A stretch of DNA of 64,000 nucleotides from Paracamarosporium sp. OC-R06-R3 (Eukaryota; Ascomycota; Dothideomycetes; Pleosporales; Didymosphaeriaceae). This document shows positions 11,482-22,888 of the stretch, one piece after another; position 1 is the stretch's first letter, and each line of letters opens with the position of its first letter. The DNA lies in assembly GCA_019828545.1 (NCBI GenBank), contig JACVRA010000200.1, forward strand, positions 124,262 through 188,261, written 5' to 3'. The position numbers and the translations under genes were made by a program. The notes below the pieces were generated by a model. That model searched no databases and was not told the origin of the DNA. It saw only the letters and a list, made by a program, of their open reading frames with translations.

Positions 11482-13244
11482 ATGCCCGAAGGCAATTCCA
11501 GCATGGCATCGCTGCTTGCATCTCTCTTTGCACCTCTGTTCGTGCAAGCTCCGGTATTTTGGTTCCTCCAACTACCGCGTGAGTTGCGTGACATCATCTA
11601 CAAGCATTGGCAAGTCCATCACGAACCGTAGATGCTTGGAACTAACTTTCCCACAGTAAGCGGTATCTGAATGACTTCTCCAACTTGGGTGGTTTTCTGA
11701 CTCTCTTATCCAACAGACGTCCAGGACACAGATGGCTATCTATACAATTTCAAGGGAAACAAACTCACCCATGCTAATGGGGCTCGGATCAATCTCTCGC
11801 TGTCGATGACTTGCCGTCAGATCGCTCACGAAATGGCTGGACTGGCTCTCGAGATGAACAAAGTTGTATTCCAAACATATGGCTCCAAGGAGACAGAACG
11901 AAGGTGGGTAACCGAGAATTCTCATTTTGGTAGTGTCGTTCGCTAAGTTCTGTTCAACATTCCAGGGCAGGTGGCTATGAAATCGCATTTCAACAAATCA
12001 CACTCTCTCAATCCATATTGGTACATGAGTTAGCCCCCCTCTTGCTTCGTTCAAGCGCGGCAACCGTCGTGGCCGAGCGGTTTCCTCAATTTCAACCGCT
12101 CATCGATAGATGGCAATCCGGAGAAAAACTTCCTCTAGTCCCAGTTCCTAATTCTTATTTAAGAGGTATGGTATTAGCACCCATACCATGGGGCGAGACA
12201 CGGTCGGTCTGGATAGATTTCAACCAATTTGTCCTCAGCATTATATCGTTGGAGCCAGATTTTGCCCAGAGAGCCGAGCAAGTGGCCCGTTCCCACAAGG
12301 ATGTGAACTCGAGAACTAAGGTCATGGAAGTTGTCAACGAACGGCCACAGTCATGGGCTGTTCATAAGATAGACGAAGTCAAAAGGCTGTGCCAGCTGGT
12401 GGGCTTAGAAGCTGTAACTCCAGACGAAGAACATGATCGCAGGTATGGCCCGCTTTACAGACTTTCAGCGGCTTCGTTGGCCGTCCGGTTCCTTCAGTCA
12501 TACGGACAGATTACTCGGTCACGAATTAGGAACGTTGTTCTCCTTGAAGATCAAGTATCCCTTATCAATCCTCCATCACACGTACAAGGACTGATTCCAT
12601 TCTGTCGTGAGAATCCGAAATTGCATATAGAGCGTTTCGTCAACCTCTGGACTGCAGGTATCTGTCCCGGCACGGGTCCTTACATGCCATTGAAGACATC
12701 CATGATTACTAGGTCAATAGGCGGTTGGATATTTGAAGCGCTGGAATTACAGAATCGCGGCATGCCACAAGGTTCATTTCGCCTTATTCTTGACGGTAAC
12801 CCGATTTCTGATCAGGCATCCCAAATTTTTACGGCGGTCAAGCATGATGCTACCCGCCAGGCTGCACTAGAGATCTGTTTCGATCGGGGCATCTTTCCGC
12901 GTCCACCATGGATTCAGCACCGTCTTGACTTTAGGGTGAGTTATCAGTGGGAACACCTTCCCCAAGCGATCACCAAACTTCAGAACGGCGACTATGAGTC
13001 TTTCATCGACTTCAACTTTGACCTTGGCGAAGTCTATGACCCTGAAGACTTAATCGATCAGCGCAGAGGATGGACCATTGCTGCCTGGCAAGATGAATGG
13101 TGGTTACGGCAACTGGCAGTATTCGATACCGTACCACCATTGCCTCCATGGCGTAAACTTCATCGGAAATGTAAGCCTCTTCCAAAACTTTCCGTGGAGG
13201 CTACACTAATTCATATTCTACTCATAGGTTTCGCAGATTGGTAA
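11482..13244 (+). CDS. F-box-like LPRELRD-family protein of unknown function (paralogue A)
   Basis: The N-terminus carries FLQLPRELRDIIYKHW, the short F-box-like helix common in large Dothideomycete families. The later exons carry SMTCRQIAHEMAGLAL, PSHVQGLIPFCRENP and LILDGNP. Exon 1 is 11482-11609; its donor aligns with that of the paralogue at 26.0 kb but reads GCAAGT, a GC-AG type. The second coding block opens at about 11717 and ends at 11903; block three is 11966-13170 and a final mini-exon 13228-13244. The join between 11609 and 11717 is not solved: direct splicing breaks phase, so a microexon or other acceptor is needed. Skipping the last intron gives an alternative C-terminus with the same stop. 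A role in ubiquitin ligase complexes is only an inference. Confidence 0.65.
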
Positions 13245-14545
13245 ACTAGGTTCAACGTGAAGAGTTTGTACGAGCCAAATGCGTGAGCGTAATGTGAATT
13301 AGTATTGAAGTTGTCACTAGATTATTTTCTACCTATCTATGATATGTATGTAGTTGTGAATTTGTATTCGACTAGCTATAGCATCCTACGTCTGTCGATT
13401 GCGTGGCAGAGACTGCAGCCGACATCGAGAGCAGAACTCGAATGTTCCGGCTTCCTCACGGACATGTAAATCAATCCGTTAGATATAGAGCGACTTCCCG
13501 TTTCACTACTCTCTTCGTTTCTAGGTTTCATCCGTGTTGACGAACTGGGGAAACATGGCGGCACGTGAAGTCACGTACACTTGGACTGATATTCATCCCA
13601 ACTCTACATATCGGCAGATGCAAGTTGACTTGGCTGCTTACCCGCAAACATCGCCGGACCTCTGTCTGGGCGGAAATTGAGTCCTCTTTCTTCACACAAG
13701 CAGTTAATTGCCCGGATAGCTTCAATCTTCTCTATGCCTACCCGTTTCCATAACGAATGGGTGGTTAGTACGGCTGCTCGCACCCTCAAGAAGGGCAAAC
13801 CAGTCTCGAACAGGCCGAGATTGATGGGAAGGAAAATGATCAGCGACCCAAACAGCGAGATCGATCAGAAGCTCAAAAGCAAGTCAAAGCTTAATGGGAG
13901 AAAGCAGGGAAAATCCCAATCAAGGATAGACTTACACCTAAAGGATGGGCAACATATTAAAGTCAGTTTAGAGCTGAGAGATTGACGCTAAGCTTCGAGC
14001 CGCGGCTAAAACTTTTAAATAAGCGTTGAGGTCAAATTGTGGGCATGCCTTGACGGTATCTTGAGTATGTGACTCTTCACTGACTCAACAACTCGGTAGG
14101 ACATCTGAGAGCTGGACACATAATTCATATTGTATACTAGCAACTAAAGCGCAAAACGAAGATTATCTAATTGCCAATCACAGCGACAAGTTACGAATGG
14201 TCATGAACAACTCCGGCATCGTAATGGAGTTCTAACAGCAGGCATGCTCTCGGTTGGTCTGCCCTATAGTTGCGCTAACCTCAAATGATACATATACGCG
14301 CAGTCTAACCGCTATTCGTTTCGTTAGCTTTTAACTCGGACTGTTTGCAAGGAACCGGCATAACAATGTCCGATTCTGGTGCTCTATATAAGGTACTGCG
14401 CAACGACTGCGATGGATCTTGGCCTTCTCCCTTGTTTGTAAAGTCGAGTTGATTTTGGATAAACAAGACGACATTATATCGAGCTCCACATTATTTCCTG
14501 TCGTTGTATCACGAACGCACACCAACTACTGCACATTCGATCTAG
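13245..14545. other. Intergenic region, no supported gene
   Basis: A Lys/Arg-rich open frame of 102 codons (13677-13985) has no recognisable domain, and I do not call it. The last roughly 150 nt include a TATATAAG-like box (about 14385) and an AC-rich leader of the SDR gene. Confidence 0.45.
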
Positions 14546-15654
14546 ATGCCTAACCTCAAGATCATTCAGTCAGCAATATCCGAACTTACAGCTGGGCCGC
14601 CACTAGTGGTAGCCCTTCCTGGAGGCACTACCGGCATTGGCTCCTACATCGCCCAAAGCCTGGCAACGACCTATGCAAATCACGGTAGCAAACTGCGCGT
14701 GTACATCGTCGGACGCAATGCAACGCGGGCCGAAAACGTTATTTCAATATGTCGCGAAACCAGTCCAGGATCGGACTGGCGATTCATACAGGCGACTGAT
14801 CTCGCGCTGGTCAGCGAGGTAGACCGATGTTGCGCGGAGATTATTCGACAGGAAACAGACGCGCCTTTCCATGGTAATGCGGCACGGTTGGATCTGGTTT
14901 ACTTAACCTATAGCTGTTCTCCGCTGAAGGAGCGTTCCAGTGAGTTTATGCTACTTATGACTTTCCGGGGTATACTAATGTTGGTGTAGCGACTTCCGAG
15001 GGCCTCGATTTCTTCCTCGCAACCGTGTACTACACGCGCATTAGATTCATTATGCAGCTTTTGCCGCTCTTGACAGCGTCTCCTATACCTAGCCATGTTG
15101 TATCCGTCTACGCAGGCACATTCGAAGATGGAACCAAGCCAGGCGAATGGCCGGTCGGATGCCCGTCAGACTCCTCGTATGGGGTGGCTGTCGTGCGCAA
15201 GCACACTACATTCATGACGACCTTCCTGTTCGAAGAACTCGCAGAGAAACATGCTGGAAAAGTCCGTCTAACTCACATCTATCCTGGATTGGTAGATGGG
15301 CCAGGATTTCTTGGACCTGACTCGCCGACATGGTTTAAGATTCTCTGGCGTATGTTGAAACCACTGTTGGCATTGTACATGACCTCGCCAGACGTATGCG
15401 GACAAGTTATGGTTTACCTTGCGACTTCGAAATTTCCAGCCCGTGGAGCTACTGGCGATGTGGAGGACGCGACAAGAAGTAGCCAAGGTCAAGTTGGTGG
15501 TGGAGCATATTCCGTCGGACAAAGGGCGGATGCGCAAAAAGGAATAATGTATGAGAAGGTTCGGCAGGCTGAAACGGGTAAGAAGATTTGGGAGCATACT
15601 ATGGAGACGTTGGAGCGGGCTGAGAAAGCTGGAAAGTCAACTTCGCAGAAGTAG
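14546..15654 (+). CDS. Atypical short-chain dehydrogenase/reductase (SDR) family protein
   Basis: Two exons (14546-14939, 14990-15654) encode 352 residues. The Rossmann motif is ALPGGTTGIGSYIA near residues 24-37, and VGRN follows strand 2. The active-site region shows VVSVYAG (Ser) and SSYGVAVVRKH, so the Tyr is kept but the Lys expected four residues later is Val; an Arg-Lys pair follows three residues further on. HIYPGLVDGPGF corresponds to the PG motif after the catalytic region. This pattern fits the fungal SDR subgroup found in secondary metabolism and degradation genes, where the YxxxK motif is relaxed. The substrate is unknown. The C-terminus is rich in charged residues, and no membrane segment is strong. 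Confidence 0.8.
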
Positions 15655-16182
15655 GGCCAATTCAGAGGGAAACTGAAATACAGCCGTGATCTAGACTAAC
15701 CATCTTCTTTCTCTCTGGAATTGCATTTTGATCCTCGGATTAGATCAATCTTATATTTGCTTAATGCTGCACTGACGATGCTTGCTCTCTTGTTTGAGTT
15801 GTGTTCCCAAGGATTCCTTGTCAAGTCGCTAAATTCAAAAGACAAGACTTACTCGGTAGTATTATACCAACCACCTATAATGAAGGATGCGCGATCTCTT
15901 TGATGTTTGTGTCGATGAAAGGAAGCATGATTCTACCGCCGATGTGTATGTAGCGAGCAAGATATGAGCATTTGCATCCTTCTCAGTGCATAAAAATTTA
16001 AACGTTATGCTGTGAGCGAATTATTCATCCACAACAAACTGCAAGTCTATCAAGTGAAGAACCAGTCAATTGGTAGAACTGACGTGAGCACGTACACCTC
16101 ACGCTACTAGGTCATTGTCTCTATTTTCTTCCTAGAACTGCACCTCTAAAAATGGATGATATGATTTGTGAGTTGAGATGGT
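15655..16182. other. Intergenic region between convergent genes
   Basis: This is 3' flanking sequence of the SDR gene (+) and of the gene at 16183-17330 (-). No supported coding sequence was found. Confidence 0.5.
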
Positions 16183-17330
16183 TTATTTCTTGAACTTGCG
16201 GAAGAACGAACTAGTCTTCTCGTTCCAGCCTCCACCTTTTCCCTTCTCTTTATGTTCGTCTTCGTCCAAGTGCCTCTGCGCCTGTTGCTCTGTGTCCAAT
16301 TGGGCAGTATTCGCGTCCATGACTTGCTGAGCAAATGAGACCGAAGTCTGTGCCGTATTCCCAGGGCCTGCTTGACCTTGATGTAGCAATGCCTCGGGAC
16401 GGTGGAATGGTACATGTCCTTGGCTTCCAGATCCTCCGACAACGCCCAGCTCTTGTGTTGACTGAGGCGGAGAGAAACCAGGTTGTCCAGGTTCTTGCAT
16501 GTTCGCGTCGTTCTCAGGAAAAAGATCAGCGACTTTGCCTGAGCCAAAGAGTCTCTCATACACTGCCAGTGTGGTGCCGAACTCTTTGTCTTGTGAGACT
16601 TGGATAGCATCAAGGAGTTGGAGGACATATGTTTGGCAGTTGTTACTGATGAGGTTATATCCTGGGCGTGTGGCCCGGATGTTCTGAATGACAGCTTCAC
16701 CTGGACAAATATTTGGTGAGCGACGAACCCTCTCATATTCTGATTGAAGGCAAATCTTCTGTTAATGAACAGCACGAGAAGATAATACTCACCAGATCGC
16801 CTAATAGCATCATCATTAAACGTTGTCTCCCCAACCTGAAACGTATGCCATTCCTTCGGATCCACCTTAGCATTCGTATATATGATATCAAAGTTCTCAT
16901 CCATCCATAGCTGATGCGCATACTCGCCAACCAGCACTGCCCAATGCTGCGTCGGATCTGGATACTTGTTGATTTTCTCCGTGATCAGTTTGCCCAAGCC
17001 CGTCTTCTCAGCGAACCACTGGCCCGCAAACCCGCCGACAGGATGCCATCCTACCTCGACCGATCTTGGAGGCCCTCTAGTCGACGGTTGGGAGATTGGC
17101 ACAACATTTTCTACCGCACCCAGGCCAATAGCATGTTTGAGGGCTAGTTCACCCTTGTTGTAGCTCTTTTGCCTGTGTCATAGGTTAGGACGACATATAC
17201 AAAAGAGCCGTGTCCAATCACCATGTCACGATGCGGGGTAAAAGTGAGTCAAATCATCGACGTACAGAAAATGCCCGAATTTGTCCCTCTTTCTCTCAGG
17301 CGTCCCTGCGTCCTCGCTGGCTTCTGCCAT
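16183..17330 (-). CDS. Conserved fungal protein with His...Asn-Cys (papain-fold, NlpC/P60- or PPPDE-like) signature
   Basis: Exons 17330-17230, 17172-16793 and 16700-16183 encode 332 residues, and the phases close. The centre reads PTQHWAVLVG (His about 110) and LISNNCQTYVLQLLD (Cys about 182). An HW...NC pairing of this kind is seen in permuted papain-fold hydrolases, so a thiol hydrolase or acyltransferase-like fold is a reasonable inference. No activity is known to me for this fungal family. The C-terminal third is low complexity (Gln, Gly, Glu) and ends in a basic KTSSFFRKFKK. There is no signal peptide. The upstream start is supported by a short first exon (MAEASEDAG) spliced in phase. 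The catalytic call is an inference. Confidence 0.75.
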
Positions 17331-17555
17331 GTGTAGAGTTGACGGAATCACTGACCTAGTGAGGAACAAAGGCGCCTGTTGTGCGGCGAAGGGTCGGGAT
17401 TGCCTAGGTGCTGCACAGCCACCGCCACGTGGCACGCGCCGGAAGCTGGATGCCGGTCCGCACCAAAACTGCACTTGCGTTACCACCGAGAAAGTATACT
17501 TTATATACATCTAAATGAAGTAGAAACCTATCAAGGCTGCTCGCATGAAGCACAA

Positions 17556-19432
17556 TCACTCTTCATCCTGCTGTAGCTCTTGGTACTCGACAACCCTTTC
17601 GAACGGCACCAGCTCGATCTTCTTCTGCCTCAAAACATATCGTCTTATCCACCAAGGTAGGTACTTAGTAACTTGATACGTAACGAAGCGCCTCGTTGGG
17701 ATCGAAAACACCTCATCTAGTTCCTCCAACGTCTTCAGTCTTGTCTCCGGAACAAATAAAAATACTAGCCCTAGTGCAACGACGTTCAGCAATGCGTACA
17801 GAACGAAGGCGCCCTGTGACCCGAGCGCAGAAAGAAGCGCAGGAAATGTCAATGATAACGCCGATGCCCAAATATTGGTCATGGCAACAGCAGAACTCAC
17901 ACCGGTTTCGCGGTGAGACAACGGGAACACCTCTGCAGTATAGGCTGCGGGCACGGGACCCATGCCAGGAGAATATTCGGCGCAGAAAAGGTAGATCATG
18001 GTCGCTAACAACCATAAATGGACAGGGTTTTCGTTAGGCAAGCTGAAAGAAAGACCTGCTGCGAACATGGTCATTGCCATGAACGGTAGCGTGAGGAGTA
18101 ACAGTGATCGTCGACCGAGGGTATCCATCGTCCACACGGCCGGGAATGCACCTAAGACAAGTTAACGCGATTCCCAAGCCGCGATCTAGGAGTGATGGAG
18201 TCGCGTTGGCATTGTTGTATTCGCGCGGTTCGGCGCAACTTACCAACGAAGTTCACGAACCCAAACACGGTAGAAGCTAGGAGTGCTCCGAATGTCGAGA
18301 AGTTGGCATCGGCGAAGATAGTTGAGCTGTAAAATGAAATGATGTTTATGCCACAAAGCTGTTGGCTGATCATAACGGTATAGGCAGCCAGCGTCGCTCG
18401 TCGGATTCGAGGAATCGTGAATAGTTGTGCGATTTGTACTAAGTATGATACATTCGTATTTACTTTAGTTGATCGTTGCAAGTAGGATAGATAAATTTCT
18501 CGAGCCGCTTGAAGTTCAGTGTTTCGGAGTCTGACGAGCGAGTGATATGCAAGGTCATAGCGATCCCCATGCTTCAAATGCCAAGCTGGTGATTCCGGGC
18601 AGATGTAGATGACAACCAGTAGCGGAATAGTGGATAGAAATGGTCCGGCTAGTTGGAGACGCCAGGTGTTAGGCCCGAAGTCGTACACAGCTACGTTAGC
18701 AACGAAGCCAACGAAAATTCCGAAGGCGCAGAACATCTGCCATGATACTGCCAAACCACCTCTAATAGCCGCCGGTACACACTCAGCGGCGAACACATTC
18801 AGAGTGCTTGAGATAATGCCAAGCGCACACCCTAGAACAAGTCTAAAAAATAGCAATTGCTGCCAGGTCTGAGTCAAGGCTCCGCCAATGTTCGACAGAA
18901 GAGATATCAGGGTAGCCGAGAAGACTGCACCCCTTCGACCGAGCTGCTTGTTGAGGGGCGTTACAAGCCAGGCGCCGAGCAAACCATTACTCAGGTAAAT
19001 ACCGGAATTGATGACTCCCAGTATCAGATTGTTGCGTGGCGTGCCGGCATCAATCCCAAAAGCCTTGGGAAAATATAAATTCGCTCCGTTCATGCTCGTT
19101 TGTGCCCAGCCCTGGCCCACAGCGCCTAAGGCTGTGGCTACAATCGTCAAGTACATAAGTAGTGGCTGCCTCCATTTGCGCTCGGTTTCTGCTTGCAGTG
19201 CAGTGATCTCGTAATCCGTAATTGATGGAATGTCGCAGAGGGGCGTATTCCCTTGTATTAACAAGAGAGCCTTTCGAAAACCATCGAGTTCATGGCTCAG
19301 GTTGTAAGTTCGTGTGAACCTAGTCACTTCTTCCAAGTCGTGCTCTAGAGGAGCGGGAGACTCACGTAGCTCCTCATCCACTTCTTCATGTTGAGTTCCG
19401 CTGCTTCCAAGCAGCGCAAGCGTCTCCTGCAT
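17556..19432 (-). CDS. MFS sugar-type transporter (12 TM)
   Basis: Two exons (19432-18244 and 18151-17556) give 594 residues. About 95 cytosolic N-terminal residues, rich in Glu, precede the first membrane helix. Sugar-porter signatures are visible: GRRGAVF after TM2, PESPAWHL before the central loop, SQQLCGINIISFYSS at TM7, DTLGRRS after TM8 and PETRLKTLEELDEVF after TM12. The central-loop motif and QQLCGIN favour the hexose/maltose-permease branch, but the substrate cannot be fixed. The gene is tail to head with the gene at 16183-17330 on the same strand, 225 nt apart. It appears intact. Confidence 0.88.
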
Positions 19433-21162
19433 GGCGTCGCTCTAGTTTATCGTATCAATGTTGTGGTTTTTGAAGGATTGTATCATTTAGACGAAGGTAA
19501 AGGATGAAGTGAAGCGTGACGCGACAAGTAGTAGATGAAGCGCCAAGCCGTCAGACCATTTCGGCCTAGCGCCATCGGGATGTATCGAGTACCACGTGAC
19601 GGCTCTACAGCTTCCGCCACGTCCGTTTCACAGTGCCTCATACCAACATTTGGAGACTAGTATATCTTCGATTGCAAATTTGATAGAATTAGATATGTTT
19701 AACCTCGACCGCGTTATGGTGGAACTTGAGAACTATTGAATCTAGCAAATTTTACTTCCTAGTAGCTTCCTCATGCCGTTGCTTCCTGTCGCTAGCTCTC
19801 TAGTCTATGTGAGGTCAGTATGAGGTCGAAGTTGAAGCCTAAGGTCGGTGGCCGTTTAAAAAGGTCTTATATCCCAAGTGGACTGGCCCGAGAGGTATTT
19901 GGAAGTTATTGGTCATGCTCTATTGCTGGGTAATATTCGGGCTTATCGGCGAATTGGTACACCAGCGATTAATGTCTGCTTTCTGAATCGTAATATATGC
20001 CAGCGAACAATTGGCAGGACAATGTTCGGAGAGAGCAAGGTGAGAGGCATCTCATCAATCTCCAAGGCTGCTAAAAAATCGAGCCTTGCCTAAAGGAACA
20101 CGCTTGTATGAGTAATTCACCTTCGTTACGGCAGTCGACAGACTTGTATCTTATCTTTACTGATCCCCTTACAAAGACAAATCGAAGGTTGACTGTGATA
20201 TTTGTTCTTTCAAGACCAACAACCCGCACAAGCGACAGGTGAGTTTGTCTTTTTGTAAGTATCGCAAAGCAAACATCATGCCATTGTCACCGTAAACCAT
20301 ATCGTCTCAGCAAAACTGAAATTTTTCCGTCATTTCGCTGCGCGATATGATCCCTGTGACGATCATGCGAATCAGAGCCCCACTGCCATGTTTCATCGTA
20401 CCCGCGCGCGTGGGCACGAAGGAACTCCATTGCAGATTTTCAAGTCCACGAACAAGATGTCGTGCCATCAAACAATATGTTCAAGCGAAGGTACATAATC
20501 TTATTAGACCCACCGTTGTTTTTGAAGCGGTAAGTTTATTTAGTTTTGTTCCGTTTCGCACTTAGTTGTGCGCGACTCTCAGCAGTGGATCTTTAGAATT
20601 CCAGGTTATCTATCCAAATTCCTCCGCATGAGAACCATAGACTGGTTGGACGAAGATGCCATGGTTGTGAAGACTCTCGGTCGCCAACGCCAGAGGTGAA
20701 CGATGGCATGAGGGATGAAACCCTCCAATTCCGCCCGGGCTTTGCACGGATACGAATTGTTCTTGGCACCATCCTTGCCCTGACAACCGATTTCATCCAC
20801 CAATCAGATTTGTTACGTTTCCCCCTGTCGAATGTTAACCGATCTACAGGACCATGAAACGGGTGCAAAAACCACACGACATGGATACCAAGCTTTCTTG
20901 GCTCAATTTATTCCAGATGTTCGTAAACCCCATGGCGCATGAACTCGGTCGTCGGGTGGTAAACGAAACGACCATGTCTATGCACAGGTCCTAAATTGCA
21001 ATTGACGGCACTAGCGCTTCTTTTGCATTTGGTATAAGATGTTCAACCCTCCCATGTGTGGATGGATAACGCAGCTGCGCTGACTTTCTTTTACCACCGA
21101 CTTTGATCTAGTCTTTCATTCGCTTTTCCGTCACTCTTTTTCACAACATTCATTCATCAAAC
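19433..21162. other. Intergenic region, no supported gene
   Basis: No open frame longer than about 95 codons and no motifs. The right end (21083-21160) is pyrimidine-rich and ends in CAAACATG, a typical promoter/leader of a strongly expressed fungal secreted enzyme (the AA9 gene). Confidence 0.5.
21083..21162 (+). promoter_or_regulatory. CT-rich core promoter/leader of the AA9 gene
   Basis: A run of pyrimidine-rich sequence (CTTTC, CTTTTCC, CTCTTTTTC) lies immediately upstream of CAAACATGAAG. CT stretches near start sites are common in highly expressed filamentous-fungal genes. No TATA box was chosen. Confidence 0.4.
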
Positions 21163-22317
21163 ATGAAGTCTGTCGCTGTTATCGCCGGCCTTGCCGCTGC
21201 CGCCAATGCGCACGCCACATGGCAATACCTGTGGAAGAACGGGGAGGACCTTGGAAGCACCTGTGTGAGGAAGGTCCCGTCGAACAGTCCTATTGAGGAT
21301 TACACCGGCACCGCGCTGCAGTGCAACGTAAACCCAGCCGATGCGGAGGGCAACTGCGAGTTCGCTGCTGGTGACACTGTCACTATCGAGATGCACCAAC
21401 ATGATACCCGCTCAAGCACTGAGGAGGCCATTGGTGGTGCTCATTGGGGTCCCGTTCTTGCTTACATGGCTTCGGTTGAGGATGCTGCGGCTGCTACTGG
21501 TGCTGAAGACTTTTTCAAGGTCTATCAGAACACTTGGGCAAAGGCGCCTGGGTCTACACAGGGTGACAACGATTACTGGGGTACGAAGGACATGAACTAC
21601 AACGGTAAGAAGAGACAATGTCTAAAAACGAAACAATCCGACTGACGTTCAATAGGTGGAAAGCTTGACTTCAAGATCCCCGCCGACCTCGCCCCCGGTG
21701 ACTATCTCCTCCGCGCTGAGGCAATCGCTCTCCATGCTGCTAGTGCTTCCGGCGGAGCTCAACACTATGTTGCGTGTTACCAACTCACCGTTACTGGCAG
21801 TGGTTCATTGAAGCCTACCGATACTGTCACTTTCCCGGCCGCTTATAGCAAGACTGGCCCAGGTCTTGGCTTCAGCATTCACGCACCTCTCGACAGCTAC
21901 CCTGCCCCCGGCCCAGCTCTTATTGAGGGTGGAACTGAGGCCACTCCCCAGCTTCTTACCTTCGGTACCATTGAAGGCGCTCCGGCTGCTACCGCTGCTC
22001 CCTCGACCGCCACCAAGCCTGCTTCAAGTGCTGCCTCTGCCACTCCAGTCGCAAGCTCCGCGCCTGCAAGCTCCGCACCCGCGAGCTCTAGCGCTGCTGC
22101 CCAGACTTCCGCAGCTGCGTCGGCTACTGCTACCGCTGTTGCTGAGCCCGCCCCTAGCAGCTCTGCTGCCGCACCATCTGCTACTCCCTCCAGCCCCTCC
22201 GCAGAGCAGAAGTACACTATCGCCGAGTTCATTGCCTTCCTCGAGGAGGCTGATGCCGCTGAAAGCGCAGCTGCTTCTAAGAAGACCAGGAGGCACGCGC
22301 GTGCTTTCCGTGGTTAA
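21163..22317 (+). CDS. AA9 lytic polysaccharide monooxygenase (formerly GH61)
   Basis: Two exons (21163-21604, 21656-22317) encode 367 residues. The 16-residue signal peptide ends in ANA and leaves His17 as the mature N-terminus (HATWQ), the first ligand of the copper histidine brace. The second His is His94 in GGAHWGPV, the HxGP-type motif. The axial Tyr region is AQHYVACYQ, with the Q-x-Y arrangement of AA9. Cys residues for the usual disulfides are present. After the catalytic domain (to about residue 245) comes a long Ala/Ser/Pro linker and a basic tail (KKTRRHARAFRG). No CBM1 is seen. The expected role is secreted oxidative cleavage of cellulose or hemicellulose; regioselectivity cannot be read. 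Confidence 0.92.
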
Positions 22318-22888
22318 GGACTTCAATACCTACGTATGAGTTAATCGATGTTTGGATGTAGAGTGGGGGAATTGGGTATGATTCTCCTCGATGGAGGCTT
22401 CACTTCTTGTATCAAATTTATTGCATGTCCATTTTGTGCCTGATCTACCATGCTCCTGTTTTTTTGTGATTTTTGGTGTTTTCCATCAATGTGGTGACTT
22501 ATCTGCTTGATGCGAAACTAGGTTTCATTGACTTCGTGTGGGTGATTGATGTTCACAGACTTAGGTGGTTCATGTAGCGATCATCGGGAGCTTGTAGCCT
22601 GCAGGTATAGCGGGCGCTACATAATTATTTGCTGAACGCCTAATATGCTTACATTAGGAAAGGAAATGCCGCGCGCATCTAAGCAAATGAAGCGAGAAGA
22701 GATTTTGGGTAAATGGATACTGCTTATCTTTGCAAGGAATATGCAAGGCCTGGGTGCCTGCGTTCGCCGTCGGGAAGCTGCGGGGTGGGGTAAGCTCAGC
22801 ACCGGATAGCGTTGAATATGGTCCTCCACGAAAAACATATATGATCGTGAGCGAGGTACTATCTCTTCTTTCCTTATCTTCTACGACC
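22318..22888. other. Intergenic region
   Basis: AA9 3' flank followed by the promoter of the aminotransferase gene. No coding sequence is supported; the open frame upstream of 22889 is continuous but lacks family content. Confidence 0.5.

Noticed and set aside
13677..13985. Lys/Arg-rich 102-codon frame
   Set aside because: Composition only; no conserved motif or splice context.
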